The notes under the pieces are model-generated. The model made no database searches, was not told where the DNA came from, and saw only the letters and a list, made by a program, of their open reading frames with translations. From positions 3,162,001-3,226,000 of the forward strand of contig NZ_CP010536.1 of the NCBI RefSeq assembly GCF_000832305.1: a stretch of 64,000 bases of DNA, written 5' to 3'. Below are positions 16,963 to 26,226 of the stretch, piece after piece. How positions within the stretch are numbered: the stretch's first letter is position 1; each line of letters opens with the position of its first letter. Source of the DNA: Cupriavidus basilensis (GTDB lineage Bacteria; Pseudomonadota; Gammaproteobacteria; Burkholderiales; Burkholderiaceae). Position numbers and translations under genes: made by a program.

Positions 16963-18348
16963 TTAGTTGCCGCCGGCGATGGTCATCTGCTCGATCAGGA
17001 CCGAGCCGGTTTCCTTGGTGCCGCGCACCAGCGCATCGGCGCCAATGGCCACGATCTGCAGGAACATCTCCTTCATGTTGCCGGCGATGGTGATTTCTTC
17101 CACCGGGTACTGGATCACGCCGTTCTCGACCCAATAGCCCGACGCGCCGCGCGAGTAATCGCCCGTCACATAGTTCACGCCCTGCCCCATCAGCTCGGTC
17201 ACCAGCAGGCCGGTGCCCAGCTTGCGCAGCATGCCGGCGAAGTCGTCTGCCGGCGTGGTCAGCTTGCTGGAGAGCGTCAGGTTGTGCGAGCCGCCGGCAT
17301 TGCCGGTGGTCGTCATGCCCAGCTTGCGCGCCGAATAGGTGGAGAGGAAATAGCCTTCTACCACCCCGCCGCGCACCACATCGCGCGCGTGGGTCTTCAC
17401 GCCTTCTTCGTCAAAGGGTGCGCTGCCCATGGCGCCCGGCAGGTGGGGTTGCTCGTGGATATGGATATGTGGCGCAAACACCGCCTTGCCCAATGTGTCG
17501 TAGAGGAAGGTCGACTTGCGGTACAGCGCGCCGCCGGACACGGCCTGCACGAAGGCGCCGAGCAGACCGGCGGCCAGAGGTGCCTCGAACAGCACCGGGC
17601 AGCGGCGCGTCGACAACTGGCGTGCATTCAGGCGGGCCAGCGAGCGCTCGGCGGCATAGCGACCGATGTCCTCGGGCGCAGCCAGCGCGCCGGGTGCGCG
17701 CTTGGACGAGTACCAGTCGTCGCGCTGCATGCCGCTGCCGGTGCCGGCGATCGGCGCGCAGGAAATAAAGTGGCGGGAATACGGATAGCCGCCCGTGAAG
17801 CCGCGCGAAGTGGCCAGCACGAACTGCGAATGCTGGGCCGACACACTAGCGCCATCGCTGTTGCGAATGCGCGGCGAGACCGCAAAGGCGGCCGCCTCGG
17901 CGCGCCGCGCGAGCTCGATGGCTTGCTCGGCGTCGATATTCCAGGGGTGGAACAGGTCGAGGTCCAGCGGGTTGCGCTCGAGCAGCGCTTCTTCAGCCAG
18001 GCCGGCGCAATCGTCTTCCGCGGTGAAGCGAGCGATGTTGTAAGCCGCCTCGGCCGTGGCGCGCAGGGCCGCCGGCGAGAAATCCGAGGTGCTGGCGTTG
18101 CCGCGCCGCTGGCCGATCATGACCGTGACGCCCACTACCTTGTCGCGGTTTTGCTCGATGGTTTCCACCTGGCCCTTGCGCACCGACACCGACAGGCCGC
18201 TGCCCTCGGAGATCTCGGTAGCCGCGTCGGTGGCGCCCAGCTCGCGTGCCACCCGCAGCACATCGGCGGCCATCTCGCTGAGCTGGGCCTGGGTATAAGT
18301 GAAGTGGGTGGTCTGGTCTGCGGATTGATCCATTGTGGGCGCGGTCAT
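16963..18348 (-). CDS. pmbA: metalloprotease PmbA/TldE
   Basis: A 461-residue PmbA (TldE) protein of the U62 family (PF01523), partner of the TldD protease. The TldD/TldE pair degrades unfolded peptides and matures some modified peptides such as microcin B17; the TldE subunit itself carries no metal-binding HExxxH, and none is seen here. Recognisable blocks are SVRKGQVETIEQNRDKVVGV near the N-terminus, then GSGMQRDDWYSSKR, FDEEGVKTHARDVVRGG and GNAGGSHNLTLSSK, and the C-terminal MGQGVNYVTGDYSRGASG. The start at 18348 (MTAPTMDQ) is preceded by GGA; a Met five codons earlier is less likely. Its stop codon is shared with the edge of the inverted-repeat element. It is divergent from yjgA, as in many beta- and gamma-proteobacteria. 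Confidence 0.93.
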   Translation of the reverse strand: MTAPTMDQSADQTTHFTYTQAQLSEMAADVLRVARELGATDAATEISEGSGLSVSVRKGQVETIEQNRDKVVGVTVMIGQRRGNASTSDFSPAALRATAEAAYNIARFTAEDDCAGLAEEALLERNPLDLDLFHPWNIDAEQAIELARRAEAAAFAVSPRIRNSDGASVSAQHSQFVLATSRGFTGGYPYSRHFISCAPIAGTGSGMQRDDWYSSKRAPGALAAPEDIGRYAAERSLARLNARQLSTRRCPVLFEAPLAAGLLGAFVQAVSGGALYRKSTFLYDTLGKAVFAPHIHIHEQPHLPGAMGSAPFDEEGVKTHARDVVRGGVVEGYFLSTYSARKLGMTTTGNAGGSHNLTLSSKLTTPADDFAGMLRKLGTGLLVTELMGQGVNYVTGDYSRGASGYWVENGVIQYPVEEITIAGNMKEMFLQIVAIGADALVRGTKETGSVLIEQMTIAGGN

Positions 18349-18381
18349 CAAAAGTCCAAACAAGAATCATAGCAAGATAAA

Positions 18382-19008
18382 ATGCCAACCATGACGCGAA
18401 ACACCCGCCCCTCCCCCCGGAACGCCTCCGGCTTCCCCGACCCGTTCACCCCTGAGCCGGCCGACGACGACGACATGCTCAAGAGCAAGTCGCAGAAAAA
18501 GCGCGATATGCTCGCCCTGCAGGACCTGGGCGTGGAACTTGAAGCCCTGCCCAAGGACCGCCTGGCGCGCGTGCCCATGCCCGAAGCGCTGGCCGACGCC
18601 ATCCGCGACGCGCGGCGCATCACCAACCACGAAGGCAAGCGCCGCCAGATGCAGTATGTCGGCAAGGTCATGCGCAGGCTGGACGATGACGAAGTGGCCG
18701 CCATCCAGCGCGTGCTGGAAGGCTTCAAGGGCACCAGCAAGGCCGAGACGGCCAAGCTGCACCTGGTCGAGCGCTGGCGCGAGCTGCTGCTGGCGGACGA
18801 CGCCGCGCTGACGAAATTCCTGGCCGAGCATCCGGCCAGCGACGTCCAGGCGCTGCGCAACATCATCCGCAACGCGCGCAAAGAGCACGAGATGAACAAG
18901 CCGCCGCGCTACTTCCGCGAGCTGTTCCAGGCTATCAAGACCGCGCTGGAAAGCAAGCAGGCCACGGCCGCCGGCGAGCAGGAACCCGAGCCGGAAGCCG
19001 GCGAGTAA
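18382..19008 (+). CDS. yjgA: ribosome-associated protein YjgA/DarP (DUF615)
   Basis: A 208-residue DUF615 protein (PF04751). YjgA, also called DarP, binds late 50S ribosomal intermediates and promotes assembly in E. coli. The core runs from [20 protein letters not shown] to the helical C-terminal bundle [23 protein letters not shown]. The N-terminal 30 residues and the last 15 (Glu/Pro/Ala-rich) are variable. Start codons at 18382 and 18391 are both possible; neither has a strong ribosome-binding site. The sequence GATAAAAT just ahead of the start could be a -10 element. The 33-bp gap to divergent pmbA means both promoters must overlap. mog follows 47 bp later on the same strand. Confidence 0.92.
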   Translation: MPTMTRNTRPSPRNASGFPDPFTPEPADDDDMLKSKSQKKRDMLALQDLGVELEALPKDRLARVPMPEALADAIRDARRITNHEGKRRQMQYVGKVMRRLDDDEVAAIQRVLEGFKGTSKAETAKLHLVERWRELLLADDAALTKFLAEHPASDVQALRNIIRNARKEHEMNKPPRYFRELFQAIKTALESKQATAAGEQEPEPEAGE

Positions 19009-19055
19009 CCGATAACCGGCATCCCGAACGCAACAACCAAGGAAATGGGGACAAG

Positions 19056-19709
19056 ATGATGCAAACCACAACGCCCGCGCTGGTCCATCCCGTTGCCCGC
19101 AGGCACCCGGACGAACTGCTGGTAGGCTTTGTCTCGATCTCCGACCGTGCCTCGACGGGCACCTACCAGGATGAGGGCATCCCGGCGCTGCGCGACTGGT
19201 TCGGGCGCGCCCTTAGCTCGCCCTGGCAGGCCGTTGAGCGCCTCATCCCTGACGAGCAGGCGCTGATCTCGCGCACGCTGATCGAGCTGGTCGACGTGGC
19301 CGGCTGCGACCTGGTGCTGACCACCGGCGGCACCGGCCCGGCCCGCCGCGACGTCACCCCCGAGGCCACGCTGGCGGTAGGCACCAAGGAAATGCCCGGC
19401 TTTGGCGAGCAGATGCGCCAGGTCAGCCTGCACTTCGTGCCCACGGCCATCCTGTCGCGGCAGGTAGCGGTGATTCGCGAGACCGCCAGCCGCGCCGCCC
19501 TCATCATCAACCTGCCGGGCCAGCCGCGCGCCATCCGTGAAACCTTGGAAGGCCTGCGCGGCAAGGACGGCGAATCCATCGTGCAAGGCATCTTTGCCGC
19601 CGTGCCCTATTGCATCGACCTGATCGGCGGGCCTTACATCGAGACTGACGAAGCCGTGGCCAAGGTGTGGCGCCCCAAGCACGCGATCCGCGCCAGGCCC
19701 GCCGCGTGA
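19056..19709 (+). CDS. mog: molybdopterin adenylyltransferase Mog
   Basis: A 217-residue MogA-type protein (MoCF_biosynth, PF00994) that adenylates molybdopterin before molybdenum insertion. Family features are GFVSISDRASTGTYQDEGIP, the substrate-binding loop LTTGGTGPARRDVTPEAT (DVTPEAT is diagnostic for Mog), the acidic MPGFGEQMRQ and NLPGQPRAIRETLEGL. The length exceeds E. coli MogA by a 20-residue N-terminal extension. The ATG at 19056 is followed directly by a second ATG; GGGGACAAG precedes it. It is convergent with the AEC carrier gene, and no other molybdopterin genes are nearby. Confidence 0.92.
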   Translation: MMQTTTPALVHPVARRHPDELLVGFVSISDRASTGTYQDEGIPALRDWFGRALSSPWQAVERLIPDEQALISRTLIELVDVAGCDLVLTTGGTGPARRDVTPEATLAVGTKEMPGFGEQMRQVSLHFVPTAILSRQVAVIRETASRAALIINLPGQPRAIRETLEGLRGKDGESIVQGIFAAVPYCIDLIGGPYIETDEAVAKVWRPKHAIRARPAA

Positions 19710-19728
19710 GCCTCAGGGGGCTGCCACG

Positions 19729-20610
19729 CTATCGCAGCCCCAGATACAGCCCCACCGGCACGAACACCACGGCAGCCACATTGCCCAGCAGCACGATCGA
19801 CGCCACCTGATCCGGCTCCTGCCGGAAATGATCGGCCACCAGGAAGTTGAGCACGGCCGGCGGCAGCGACGCGAACACGAACAGCAGCCCGCGCTGGAGC
19901 TGGGTCAGCGGCACCACCTGCGCCAGCAGCAAGGCGCAGGCGATGCCGGTCAGCGGACAGACCACGGCGCCGATCGCGCCCATGCCCCAGTTGCGCAGGC
20001 TCACGTCCTTCATGCGCACGCCGAGCGCGAACAACATCAAGGGCACCGTGGCGTCGCCCAGCAGCTTGATCGACTGGAACACCGGCTCCGGCAGCGAGAA
20101 CCACGGCCGCGCCAGCGACAATCCCACCCCCGCCACCGTTGCCAGCACCATCGGATTGCGCGCGATCTGCGTGATCGACGCGTGCCGGTTGACGATCTTC
20201 ATGCCGATGGTGAAGTGCATCAGGTTGGACGCGGCGAACAGCGCCACCGCGGGCGCCAGCCCGACCGGCCCGAACGCGAACACCGATAGCGGCAAGCCCA
20301 TGTTGCCGCAGTTGTTGAACATCATCGGCGGCACAAAGGTGCGCGGATCCGCCCCCAGCAGCCGCGCGCCAAGCCACGCCAGCAAGCCCGAGCCCAGCAC
20401 CACGGCGACCGCGCAACCCAGCAGCACAAGCTGGTCGGCCAGCACGAACTCCTTGCTGACAAAGGCCGACACCACCAGCAGCGGCGCGATCACATCGAGC
20501 GTGGCGCGGTTGATCCCGGACATGTCGGGATGCGCGCGCCGCCCGTAGAGCCAGCCGACCAGGATGATCAGGATGACCGGCGTGATGATCGAGACGATGC
20601 GCGCAAGCAT
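19729..20610 (-). CDS. AEC family transporter (auxin efflux carrier fold)
   Basis: A 293-residue inner-membrane protein of the AEC family (PF03547) with about ten hydrophobic helices in two inverted halves. Recognisable pieces are the N-terminal ITPVILIILVGWLYGRR, the helix-break region PPMMFNNCGNMGLPLSVFAFG (the NCGNMGLP crossover, as in MdcF/YfdV relatives) and the C-terminal LPPAVLNFLVADHF. Bacterial relatives carry malonate or other organic acids; the substrate is not evident here. It starts after a hairpin that separates it from orn upstream and ends convergently with mog. Confidence 0.85.
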   Translation of the reverse strand: MLARIVSIITPVILIILVGWLYGRRAHPDMSGINRATLDVIAPLLVVSAFVSKEFVLADQLVLLGCAVAVVLGSGLLAWLGARLLGADPRTFVPPMMFNNCGNMGLPLSVFAFGPVGLAPAVALFAASNLMHFTIGMKIVNRHASITQIARNPMVLATVAGVGLSLARPWFSLPEPVFQSIKLLGDATVPLMLFALGVRMKDVSLRNWGMGAIGAVVCPLTGIACALLLAQVVPLTQLQRGLLFVFASLPPAVLNFLVADHFRQEPDQVASIVLLGNVAAVVFVPVGLYLGLR

Positions 20611-20627
20611 GGGTGGGCTGCAGTTAA

Positions 20628-20655
20628 GCCAAGGCGCCCCGCAGGGCGCCTTGGC
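20628..20655 (-). terminator. hairpin between orn and AEC gene
   Basis: Perfect 12-bp arms GCCAAGGCGCCC/GGGCGCCTTGGC with a CGCA loop. It follows the orn stop by 23 bp on the minus strand; the downstream U tract is poor (TTAACT). Confidence 0.6.
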
Positions 20656-20677
20656 AGTGACATGGGAGGAGAAAAAA

Positions 20678-21328
20678 TCAGGCGGCCGGGGTATCCGGCG
20701 TCGCGCTCGCCTCGGCTGCGGCTGCAGGTGCTGCCGCCGGTGCCGACTGGCGGATGAAGTGGGTGCGGTAGTAGCGCAGTTCTTCCACGGATTCCAGGAT
20801 ATCGGCCAGCGCGGTGTGCAGCTGGCGCTTGATGAAGCCCTTGTGGATGGCCGGCTCCCAGCGCTTGCACAGTTCCTTGAGCGTGGAGACGTCGAGGTTG
20901 CGATAGTGGAAGAACGCCTCCAGCTTGGGCATGTAGCGCGCCATGAAGCGGCGGTCCTGGCAGATCGAGTTGCCGCACATGGGCGACTTGCCGGCCGGCA
21001 CCCAGCGCTTGAGGAAGGCCAGCAGCTCGACCTCGGCCTGCGCTTCGGTCAGGGTCGAGGCCTTGACCTTGTCGATCAGGCCCGAGCGGCCGTGGGTGCC
21101 CTTGTTCCAGTTGTCCATGCCATCGAGCACGGCGTCTTCCTGGTGGATCACCAGCACCGGGCCCTCGGCCAGGATGTTGAGTTCGGAGTCCGTCACGACG
21201 ATGGCGATCTCGATGATGCGGTCCGTGTCGGGCATCAGGCCGGTCATCTCCATGTCCAGCCAGATCAGGTTGTTTTCGCTCTTGACGGATTTGACGCCGC
21301 TGGGGACGTGGGTATTTTGGCTGGTCAT
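20678..21328 (-). CDS. orn: oligoribonuclease
   Basis: A 216-residue DEDDh-type 3'-5' exonuclease that finishes RNA decay and degrades pGpG from c-di-GMP turnover. The catalytic motif [10 protein letters not shown] gives Asp25 and Glu27; motif II lies in [16 protein letters not shown] (Asp in QDRRF) and motif III in [10 protein letters not shown] (His and Asp). The substrate-capping leucine region is intact. The protein is longer than E. coli Orn because of an 18-residue N-terminal extension and an Ala/Pro-rich tail ([19 protein letters not shown]). It is divergent from the M48 protease gene, a usual arrangement in Burkholderiales. Confidence 0.95.
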   Translation of the reverse strand: MTSQNTHVPSGVKSVKSENNLIWLDMEMTGLMPDTDRIIEIAIVVTDSELNILAEGPVLVIHQEDAVLDGMDNWNKGTHGRSGLIDKVKASTLTEAQAEVELLAFLKRWVPAGKSPMCGNSICQDRRFMARYMPKLEAFFHYRNLDVSTLKELCKRWEPAIHKGFIKRQLHTALADILESVEELRYYRTHFIRQSAPAAAPAAAAEASATPDTPAA

Positions 21329-21523
21329 CTGGACTGCAATCGAAAGAGAAGCAAAAAGGGGGCGCGCCCGCGCTCCGGATCAGGAACACGGGGCAGCAGG
21401 CACGAACAACTTATAATTCTCGCATATCCGCCGCCGCAGCCGGTTCCAACGCGCTCGGAAACCGCTTCGGCGGTCCGGCCGCCACCGCGTACGCCAAGGC
21501 TTCACACGACAAGGCTCTGCCCG

Positions 21524-22771
21524 ATGTTCACGTTTCTGTTCCTAGCCGCCCTGATGCTGATGGTGCTGACCAAGCTCTGGCTGGCCGCCCGCCAGGTGCG
21601 CCATGTGGCGCAACACCGTCATGCGGTGCCTGCCCGCTTTGCCGACACCATTACACTGTCCGCCCACCAGAAGGCGGCCGACTACACCATCGCCCGCACC
21701 CGGCTGTCGATGCTGGAAGTGCTGGCTGGCGCCGCGCTGCTGATCGTGCTGACCATGCTGGGCGGGCTGCAATGGATCAACCAGTTCTGGATCGGCACCT
21801 TCGGCCCGGGCTACGCCTACAGCGTGGCGCTGATCGCCAGCGTGGCCGTGATCGGGGGCCTGGTCGACCTGCCCTTCTCGCTCTACGGGCAGTTCGGCAT
21901 CGAGCAGCGCTTTGGCTTCAACCGCATGGGCTGGAAGCTCTACCTGGCCGATATGCTCAAGATGACCGCCGTTGGCTGCGCGCTCGGCCTGCCCTTGCTG
22001 CTCGCCGTGCTGTGGCTGATGGCACATATGGGCGAGTACTGGTGGGCGTGGACCTGGCTGACGTGGATCGCCTTCACGATCTTTGTGCAGATGATTGCTC
22101 CGTCGGTGATCATGCCGCTGTTCAACCGATTCGAGCCGTTGGCCAATGCCTCGCTGGAAGCCCGCATCACGCGCCTGCTGCAGAAATGCGGCTTCCGCAG
22201 CCGCGGCCTGTTCGTCATGGACGGCAGCAAGCGCAGCGCACACGGCAATGCCTACTTCACGGGTTTCGGTGCGGCCAAGCGCATCGTTTTCTTCGACACG
22301 CTGATGGAGCGCCTTGCCGATGACGAGATCGAAGCGGTGCTGGCGCATGAGCTTGGCCACTTCAAGCGGCGCCACATCCTCAAGGGCATGCTGGTCAGCT
22401 TTGCGCTGAGCCTGGTGTTTCTCGCCGCGCTGGGCTGGCTTTCCAGCCGCACGTGGTTCTACACCGGGCTGGGCGTGCTGCCCAACCTCGGCACCACCAA
22501 TCACGCCCTTGCGCTCGTGCTGTTCTTCCTGACCTTGCCGGTATTCACCTTCCTGCTCGGCCCCCTGGCCAGCCAGACCTCGCGCCGCCATGAATTCGAA
22601 GCGGATGCCTTTGCCGCCGGCCAGACCGATGCCGGCCACCTGGTCTCGGCCCTCGTCAAGCTCTACAAGGACAATGCCTCTACCTTGACCCCCGACCCGA
22701 TCTACAGCGCCTTCTACTACTCGCACCCACCGGCGGCACAGCGGATCGACCGCCTGCTGGCGCACGCATGA
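21524..22771 (+). CDS. M48 family membrane metalloprotease (Ste24/CAAX-protease type)
   Basis: A 415-residue integral-membrane zinc protease. The catalytic motif is HELGH at 275-279 and the third ligand lies in [11 protein letters not shown]. Six or seven hydrophobic helices surround it. An N-terminal CAAX-protease region (PF16491) is recognised by [20 protein letters not shown], then [14 protein letters not shown] and [16 protein letters not shown], as in yeast Ste24. Bacterial members probably clear misfolded or stalled membrane proteins. A TATAAT at 21412-21417 may serve as its promoter. The stop overlaps the ATG of rsgA by four bases, so these two genes are translationally coupled. Confidence 0.92.
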   Translation: MFTFLFLAALMLMVLTKLWLAARQVRHVAQHRHAVPARFADTITLSAHQKAADYTIARTRLSMLEVLAGAALLIVLTMLGGLQWINQFWIGTFGPGYAYSVALIASVAVIGGLVDLPFSLYGQFGIEQRFGFNRMGWKLYLADMLKMTAVGCALGLPLLLAVLWLMAHMGEYWWAWTWLTWIAFTIFVQMIAPSVIMPLFNRFEPLANASLEARITRLLQKCGFRSRGLFVMDGSKRSAHGNAYFTGFGAAKRIVFFDTLMERLADDEIEAVLAHELGHFKRRHILKGMLVSFALSLVFLAALGWLSSRTWFYTGLGVLPNLGTTNHALALVLFFLTLPVFTFLLGPLASQTSRRHEFEADAFAAGQTDAGHLVSALVKLYKDNASTLTPDPIYSAFYYSHPPAAQRIDRLLAHA

Positions 22772-23796
22772 GCCGCGCCGCCAGCCGGGGAGGCCCGCAG
22801 CGCGCCCCAAGCCCTGCCAAAGCCAATGCCAATGGCGCCGCCGCCGAGGAGGCGCTGATCGTCGCCGCGCACGGCCGCCACTATGTGATCGAGCTGGACG
22901 ACGGCAGCCGCCTGCACGGCTTCCCGCGCGGCAAGCGCAGCGAATGCGCGGTCGGCGACCGCGTCACCATCGAGCGCGCCGCGTCCGACCAGTGCGTGAT
23001 CACCGGCTTCAAGCCGCGCAAGAACCTGCTGCATCGCTCGGACCAGTTCAAGTCCAAGCTGCTGGCCGCCAACATCGACCAGGTAGTGATCGTGCTGGCG
23101 ACCGAGCCGGGCTTCTCGGAAGACCTGCTGGGCCGCGCGCTGGTGTCCGCCGAGGCACTGGGCATCCGCCCGCTGATCATCCTCAACAAGATCGACCTGA
23201 CCGAGCGGCTGGAAGAAGCGCGTGGCCGCCTGGCGCTGTACCGCGGGCTTGGCTACGAGACGCTGTTCCTGTCGGTGCACGGATCGCCGGACGATACGCT
23301 GGCGCAGCTGCGCCCGCAGCTGGCGCACCGCGCCAGCATCCTGATCGGCCAGTCGGGCATGGGCAAGTCCTCGCTGCTGAACCTGCTGATCCCGGGCGTG
23401 GAAGCGCAAACGCGGGAAATCTCCGCCAAGCTGGATTCGGGCAAGCACACCACCACCTTCACCCGCCTCTACCACTTGCCCGCCAGCGTGGATGGCGAGG
23501 CCGATGGCGTGGATAGCGCGGATGGCGCGGATCCTCAAGCGCGCCAGCGTGGCTGCCTGATCGATTCGCCGGGTTTCCAGGAGTTCGGCCTGCACCACCT
23601 GAGCGAAGGCATGCTGGAGCGCGCGTTCCCTGAATTCCGCCCACGCCTGACCGAGTGCCGCTTCTACAATTGCCACCACATCAACGAGCCCGGCTGCGGC
23701 GTGCTAGCGTCGATGAAGGCCGGTGAGATCTCCGGCCGGCGCCACCAGCTCTACACGCAGCTGCTGCACGAATCCCGCCAGCAAAAGCCGTGGTAA
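22768..23796 (+). CDS. rsgA: ribosome small-subunit GTPase RsgA
   Basis: A 342-residue circularly permuted GTPase that helps mature the 30S subunit. An OB-fold comes first (about 30-85), then the G domain in permuted order: NKID (140-143), Walker A GQSGMGKS (194-201) and DSPG (266-269). The C-terminal zinc finger has Cys297, Cys302, His304 and Cys310. Between Walker A and DSPG there is an Asp/Gly-rich insertion (about 241-260, [13 protein letters not shown]) absent from E. coli RsgA as I recall it. The first 28 residues are Ala/Pro-rich and variable. Expression is coupled to the M48 protease gene by an ATGA overlap. Confidence 0.95.
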   Translation: MSRAASRGGPQRAPSPAKANANGAAAEEALIVAAHGRHYVIELDDGSRLHGFPRGKRSECAVGDRVTIERAASDQCVITGFKPRKNLLHRSDQFKSKLLAANIDQVVIVLATEPGFSEDLLGRALVSAEALGIRPLIILNKIDLTERLEEARGRLALYRGLGYETLFLSVHGSPDDTLAQLRPQLAHRASILIGQSGMGKSSLLNLLIPGVEAQTREISAKLDSGKHTTTFTRLYHLPASVDGEADGVDSADGADPQARQRGCLIDSPGFQEFGLHHLSEGMLERAFPEFRPRLTECRFYNCHHINEPGCGVLASMKAGEISGRRHQLYTQLLHESRQQKPW

Positions 23797-23850
23797 GGTA
23801 ATCGGGCGCGCCGCCTGCGGGCAAACGGGCATGCGGCGCGCCCGATCCCG

Positions 23851-24159
23851 ATGAAACTACTGCTATCGACCCCTTCCCTCGTCCATGCCGCGCACTGCCA
23901 GAACGTGCTGGAAGCCGCTGGCATCCGTGCCGACTTGCGCAATACCTGGCTGGCGGGCGCCATGGGTGACATCCCGTTTCGCGAGAGCGCCCCCCAGGTC
24001 TGGCTGATCGACGATGAACGGGAGGCCGAGGCCTGGGAGGTATTGCACGCCGCCGCCAATCCGGCGCCGGGGCCGCGATGGGCCTGCGCGTCCTGCGGGG
24101 AATGGCACGATGCGCAGTTCGGCTCGTGCTGGCAATGCGGCGCGCCGCGGCAACCCTGA
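23851..24159 (+). CDS. DUF2007 protein with C-terminal zinc ribbon
   Basis: A 102-residue cytoplasmic protein. Residues 1-67 match the DUF2007 'putative signal transducing' domain (PF09413): MKLLLSTPSLVHAAHCQNVL, then the GIRADLRNTWL strand and the QVWLIDDEREAEAWEVL helix. The C-terminal 30 residues hold two CxxC pairs (CASC and CWQC), a zinc-ribbon-like addition. The molecular role is unknown. It follows rsgA by 54 bp on the same strand and may be the last gene of the M48-rsgA unit; a hairpin lies just downstream. Confidence 0.8.
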   Translation: MKLLLSTPSLVHAAHCQNVLEAAGIRADLRNTWLAGAMGDIPFRESAPQVWLIDDEREAEAWEVLHAAANPAPGPRWACASCGEWHDAQFGSCWQCGAPRQP

Positions 24160-24167
24160 AAGCAAAG

Positions 24168-24188
24168 CGCCCGCGGCAAGCGCGGGCG
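24168..24188. terminator. hairpin between convergent genes
   Basis: Perfect 8-bp arms CGCCCGCG/CGCGGGCG with a GCAAG loop, nine bases after the DUF2007 stop and before the cobD-like gene end. No U tract, so termination strength is uncertain. Confidence 0.45.
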
Positions 24189-24225
24189 TCGATGGTCAAC
24201 GGCCAACGGGTACGGCGGAGTTGGC

Positions 24226-25218
24226 TCAGCCCACCCAGAGCGCCAGCGACAACATCGCCAGCAGCAGCATCCACAGCACGACGGCACGCCACACCAGGCC
24301 GATGGCCGATTGCAGCGTACGCACGTTGGGCTCCACCCCGAATTCCGGCGCGACCGCCTCCGGCTCGCTATCGTCTTCCATGCCCGGTGCATAGTCCACC
24401 GCCGGGCCGGCCAGGCTGGTGCGCAGCACCACGGCAGTGCTCTCTTCCGCCAGCGGCACCCCCAGGCGCACGCCAAGCGCACCACCGCCGCTGGCAAGCA
24501 GGATGCCGTTGACGGCATCGTTCCACTTGCGCGCATGGTTACGCCACGCATAGACCGCGTCCTCGAAATTGCCGACGATGGCAAAGCCGACCGAGGTCAG
24601 CCGCGAGGGAATCCAGTCCAGCAGGTAGAAGGCACGCGCGGCAAAGCGGCCCAGCGCGGGGCTGCGGTCCGTGGAGGGGATATTCCAGTGGCGCGCAAGG
24701 TACTCGGCGATGCGGTACAGGACCACGCCGCCCGGGCCGATCGGCACCAGGAACCAGAAAAACACCCCGAACACATGCCGGTGCACGGCCACAATGGCGG
24801 CTTCCAGGGTATGCCGGACGATTTCCGTGACCGGCATTTCAATGGTTTCGAGACCGGTCCACTGGTGCAGCAGCGCGCGGGCGCGCGGCAGGTCGTCGCG
24901 GTTGAGCGCCTCGTGGATATCGGTGAAGAAGTGGCTGAACTGCCGGAAACCCAGGGTGAGGTAGAGCAGCAGGACATTCCACGCCAGCGTGAGCGCCACG
25001 CTGATGGAGGCCAGCAGGTAATGCACCACCATGGCGGTCAGCGTGAGCGGCAGCACCACCGTGAACCAGGCCAGCGCGGTATCGCGCGGGCGCCCGGTGT
25101 CAAAGGCATGCTCGGCGCGCTCGGCAAGAACGCGCACGATGTCGTAGATCGGATTGTTGCGGCCCAGGGCGCGGAACTGCTCGGCGATCAGCGCGAGGAG
25201 AACGGATACAAATGTCAT
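24226..25218 (-). CDS. CobD/CbiB family membrane protein
   Basis: A 330-residue inner-membrane protein resembling CobD/CbiB, the cobinamide-phosphate synthase family (PF03186). Recognisable blocks are GFRQFSHFFTDIHEALNRDD, PVTEIVRHTLEAAIVAVHRH with FGVFFWFLVPIGPGGVVLYR, and WIPSRLTSVGFAIVGNFEDA. Several hydrophobic helices and a C-terminal membrane anchor (VLWMLLLAMLSLALWV) are present. No cobalamin biosynthesis genes surround it. This solo CobD-like protein near orn/rsgA is common in Burkholderiales and may not act in B12 synthesis at all. The Shine-Dalgarno for the ATG at 25218 is weak. Confidence 0.8.
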   Translation of the reverse strand: MTFVSVLLALIAEQFRALGRNNPIYDIVRVLAERAEHAFDTGRPRDTALAWFTVVLPLTLTAMVVHYLLASISVALTLAWNVLLLYLTLGFRQFSHFFTDIHEALNRDDLPRARALLHQWTGLETIEMPVTEIVRHTLEAAIVAVHRHVFGVFFWFLVPIGPGGVVLYRIAEYLARHWNIPSTDRSPALGRFAARAFYLLDWIPSRLTSVGFAIVGNFEDAVYAWRNHARKWNDAVNGILLASGGGALGVRLGVPLAEESTAVVLRTSLAGPAVDYAPGMEDDSEPEAVAPEFGVEPNVRTLQSAIGLVWRAVVLWMLLLAMLSLALWVG

Positions 25219-25329
25219 CTCTGGTCTGGGTGTCGATGGCCAGGGCGCATCAGGCGGCGCGTGTGCCGGGCTGATCGCTTATCTATAACGAGACGATAGC
25301 ATACGGCAAACCCGCCCAGACAAAGCACC

Positions 25330-25358
25330 GCAGCCCGCCGGCAAAGCGGGCGGGCTGC
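25330..25358 (-). terminator. hairpin after pirin gene
   Basis: Perfect 10-bp arms GCAGCCCGCC/GGCGGGCTGC around a 9-base loop, 20 bp after the pirin stop on the minus strand. The downstream tail is only mildly U-rich (CGGTGCTTTGTC). Confidence 0.6.
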
Positions 25359-25377
25359 GGGCTGCCGAAGCAACGCC

Positions 25378-26076
25378 TCAGGGCAGGTCAAACACCAGCA
25401 CTTCGGCACCATCGCCGTGCGCCAGGGTCACGGCCTCGGCGCCTTCCAGCTGTGCGGCATCGCCCGCTTCCAGCGCCTTGCCATTGACGGTGACGCGGCC
25501 ACGCGCCACATGCACGTAGGCGCGGCGCCCGGGCGCCAGCGCCAGCGTGGCGGACTCGTCTGCGTCAAACAAGCCGGCATACAGGCGCATGTCCTGATGG
25601 ATCACCACCGAGCCCTCGGCGCCGTCGCGGCTGCCCACCAGGCGCAGCCGGCCGCGCTTGTCGGCCGCCGGAAAGTGCTTTTCCTCGTAGCCGGGTTCAA
25701 GGTCGGACTTCTCCGGCAGGATCCAGATCTGCAGGAAGTGCGTGGTGTCGTGTGCGGCGTGGTTGTACTCCGAGTGCCGCACGCCAGTGCCCGCGCTCAT
25801 GCGCTGCACGTCGCCGGGGCGGATCACGCTGCCGTTGCCCATGCTGTCCTTGTGGGCCAATTCGCCTTCCAGCACATAGCTGATGATCTCCATGTCGCGG
25901 TGGCCATGGGTGCCAAAACCCATGCCCGGCGCTACACGGTCTTCGTTGATGACGCGCAGCGGGCCGAACTGGACGTGCTTGGGATCGTAGTAGTCCGCGA
26001 AGGAAAACGTATGGTACGACTTGAGCCAGCCATGATCGGCATAACCACGTTCACCCGCCTTTCTGATTTCAATCAT
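25378..26076 (-). CDS. pirin family protein
   Basis: A 232-residue bicupin of the pirin family (PF02678). The N-terminal cupin carries the metal ligands expected for pirins: His57 and His59 (FGTHGHRDMEII), then His101 and Glu103 (TGVRHSEYN). The family signature GDVQRMSAGTGVRHSE is complete. Members such as E. coli YhaK and YhhW include quercetin 2,3-dioxygenases and redox-responsive proteins; the substrate here is unknown. The C-terminal cupin (VARGRVTVNGKALEAGDAAQLEG) lacks obvious ligands. It is divergently transcribed from a LysR regulator 150 bp away, the standard layout in which the regulator controls the pirin. Confidence 0.9.
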   Translation of the reverse strand: MIEIRKAGERGYADHGWLKSYHTFSFADYYDPKHVQFGPLRVINEDRVAPGMGFGTHGHRDMEIISYVLEGELAHKDSMGNGSVIRPGDVQRMSAGTGVRHSEYNHAAHDTTHFLQIWILPEKSDLEPGYEEKHFPAADKRGRLRLVGSRDGAEGSVVIHQDMRLYAGLFDADESATLALAPGRRAYVHVARGRVTVNGKALEAGDAAQLEGAEAVTLAHGDGAEVLVFDLP

Positions 26077-26210
26077 TTTGACGGCCCTCCTTCAGGCCAC
26101 ATCGGCGCAGGAGCTGGGTTAATCCTAGTCCTGGCCTTGCGCAACGTTTCGATGCTAGGCAGTTTAGGGGGGCAGGCGTATATTTGGCGGACCGATCTTA
26201 GAAGCATTCA

Positions 26211-26225
26211 TTCAGAAATTCTGAA
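26211..26225 (+). promoter_or_regulatory. palindrome at the LysR start
   Basis: TTCAGAAATTCTGAA has perfect 7-bp arms around one central base and ends one base before the LysR ATG, where the ribosome-binding site should be. It contains a T-N(n)-A type symmetry that fits an autoregulatory LysR site. Confidence 0.4.
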
Positions 26226-26226
26226 C

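Noticed and set aside
24226..25218. Assignment of the CobD-like gene to cobalamin synthesis
   Set aside because: No other cobalamin genes are nearby and solo CobD-like genes are common in this order, so the pathway role is not supported.
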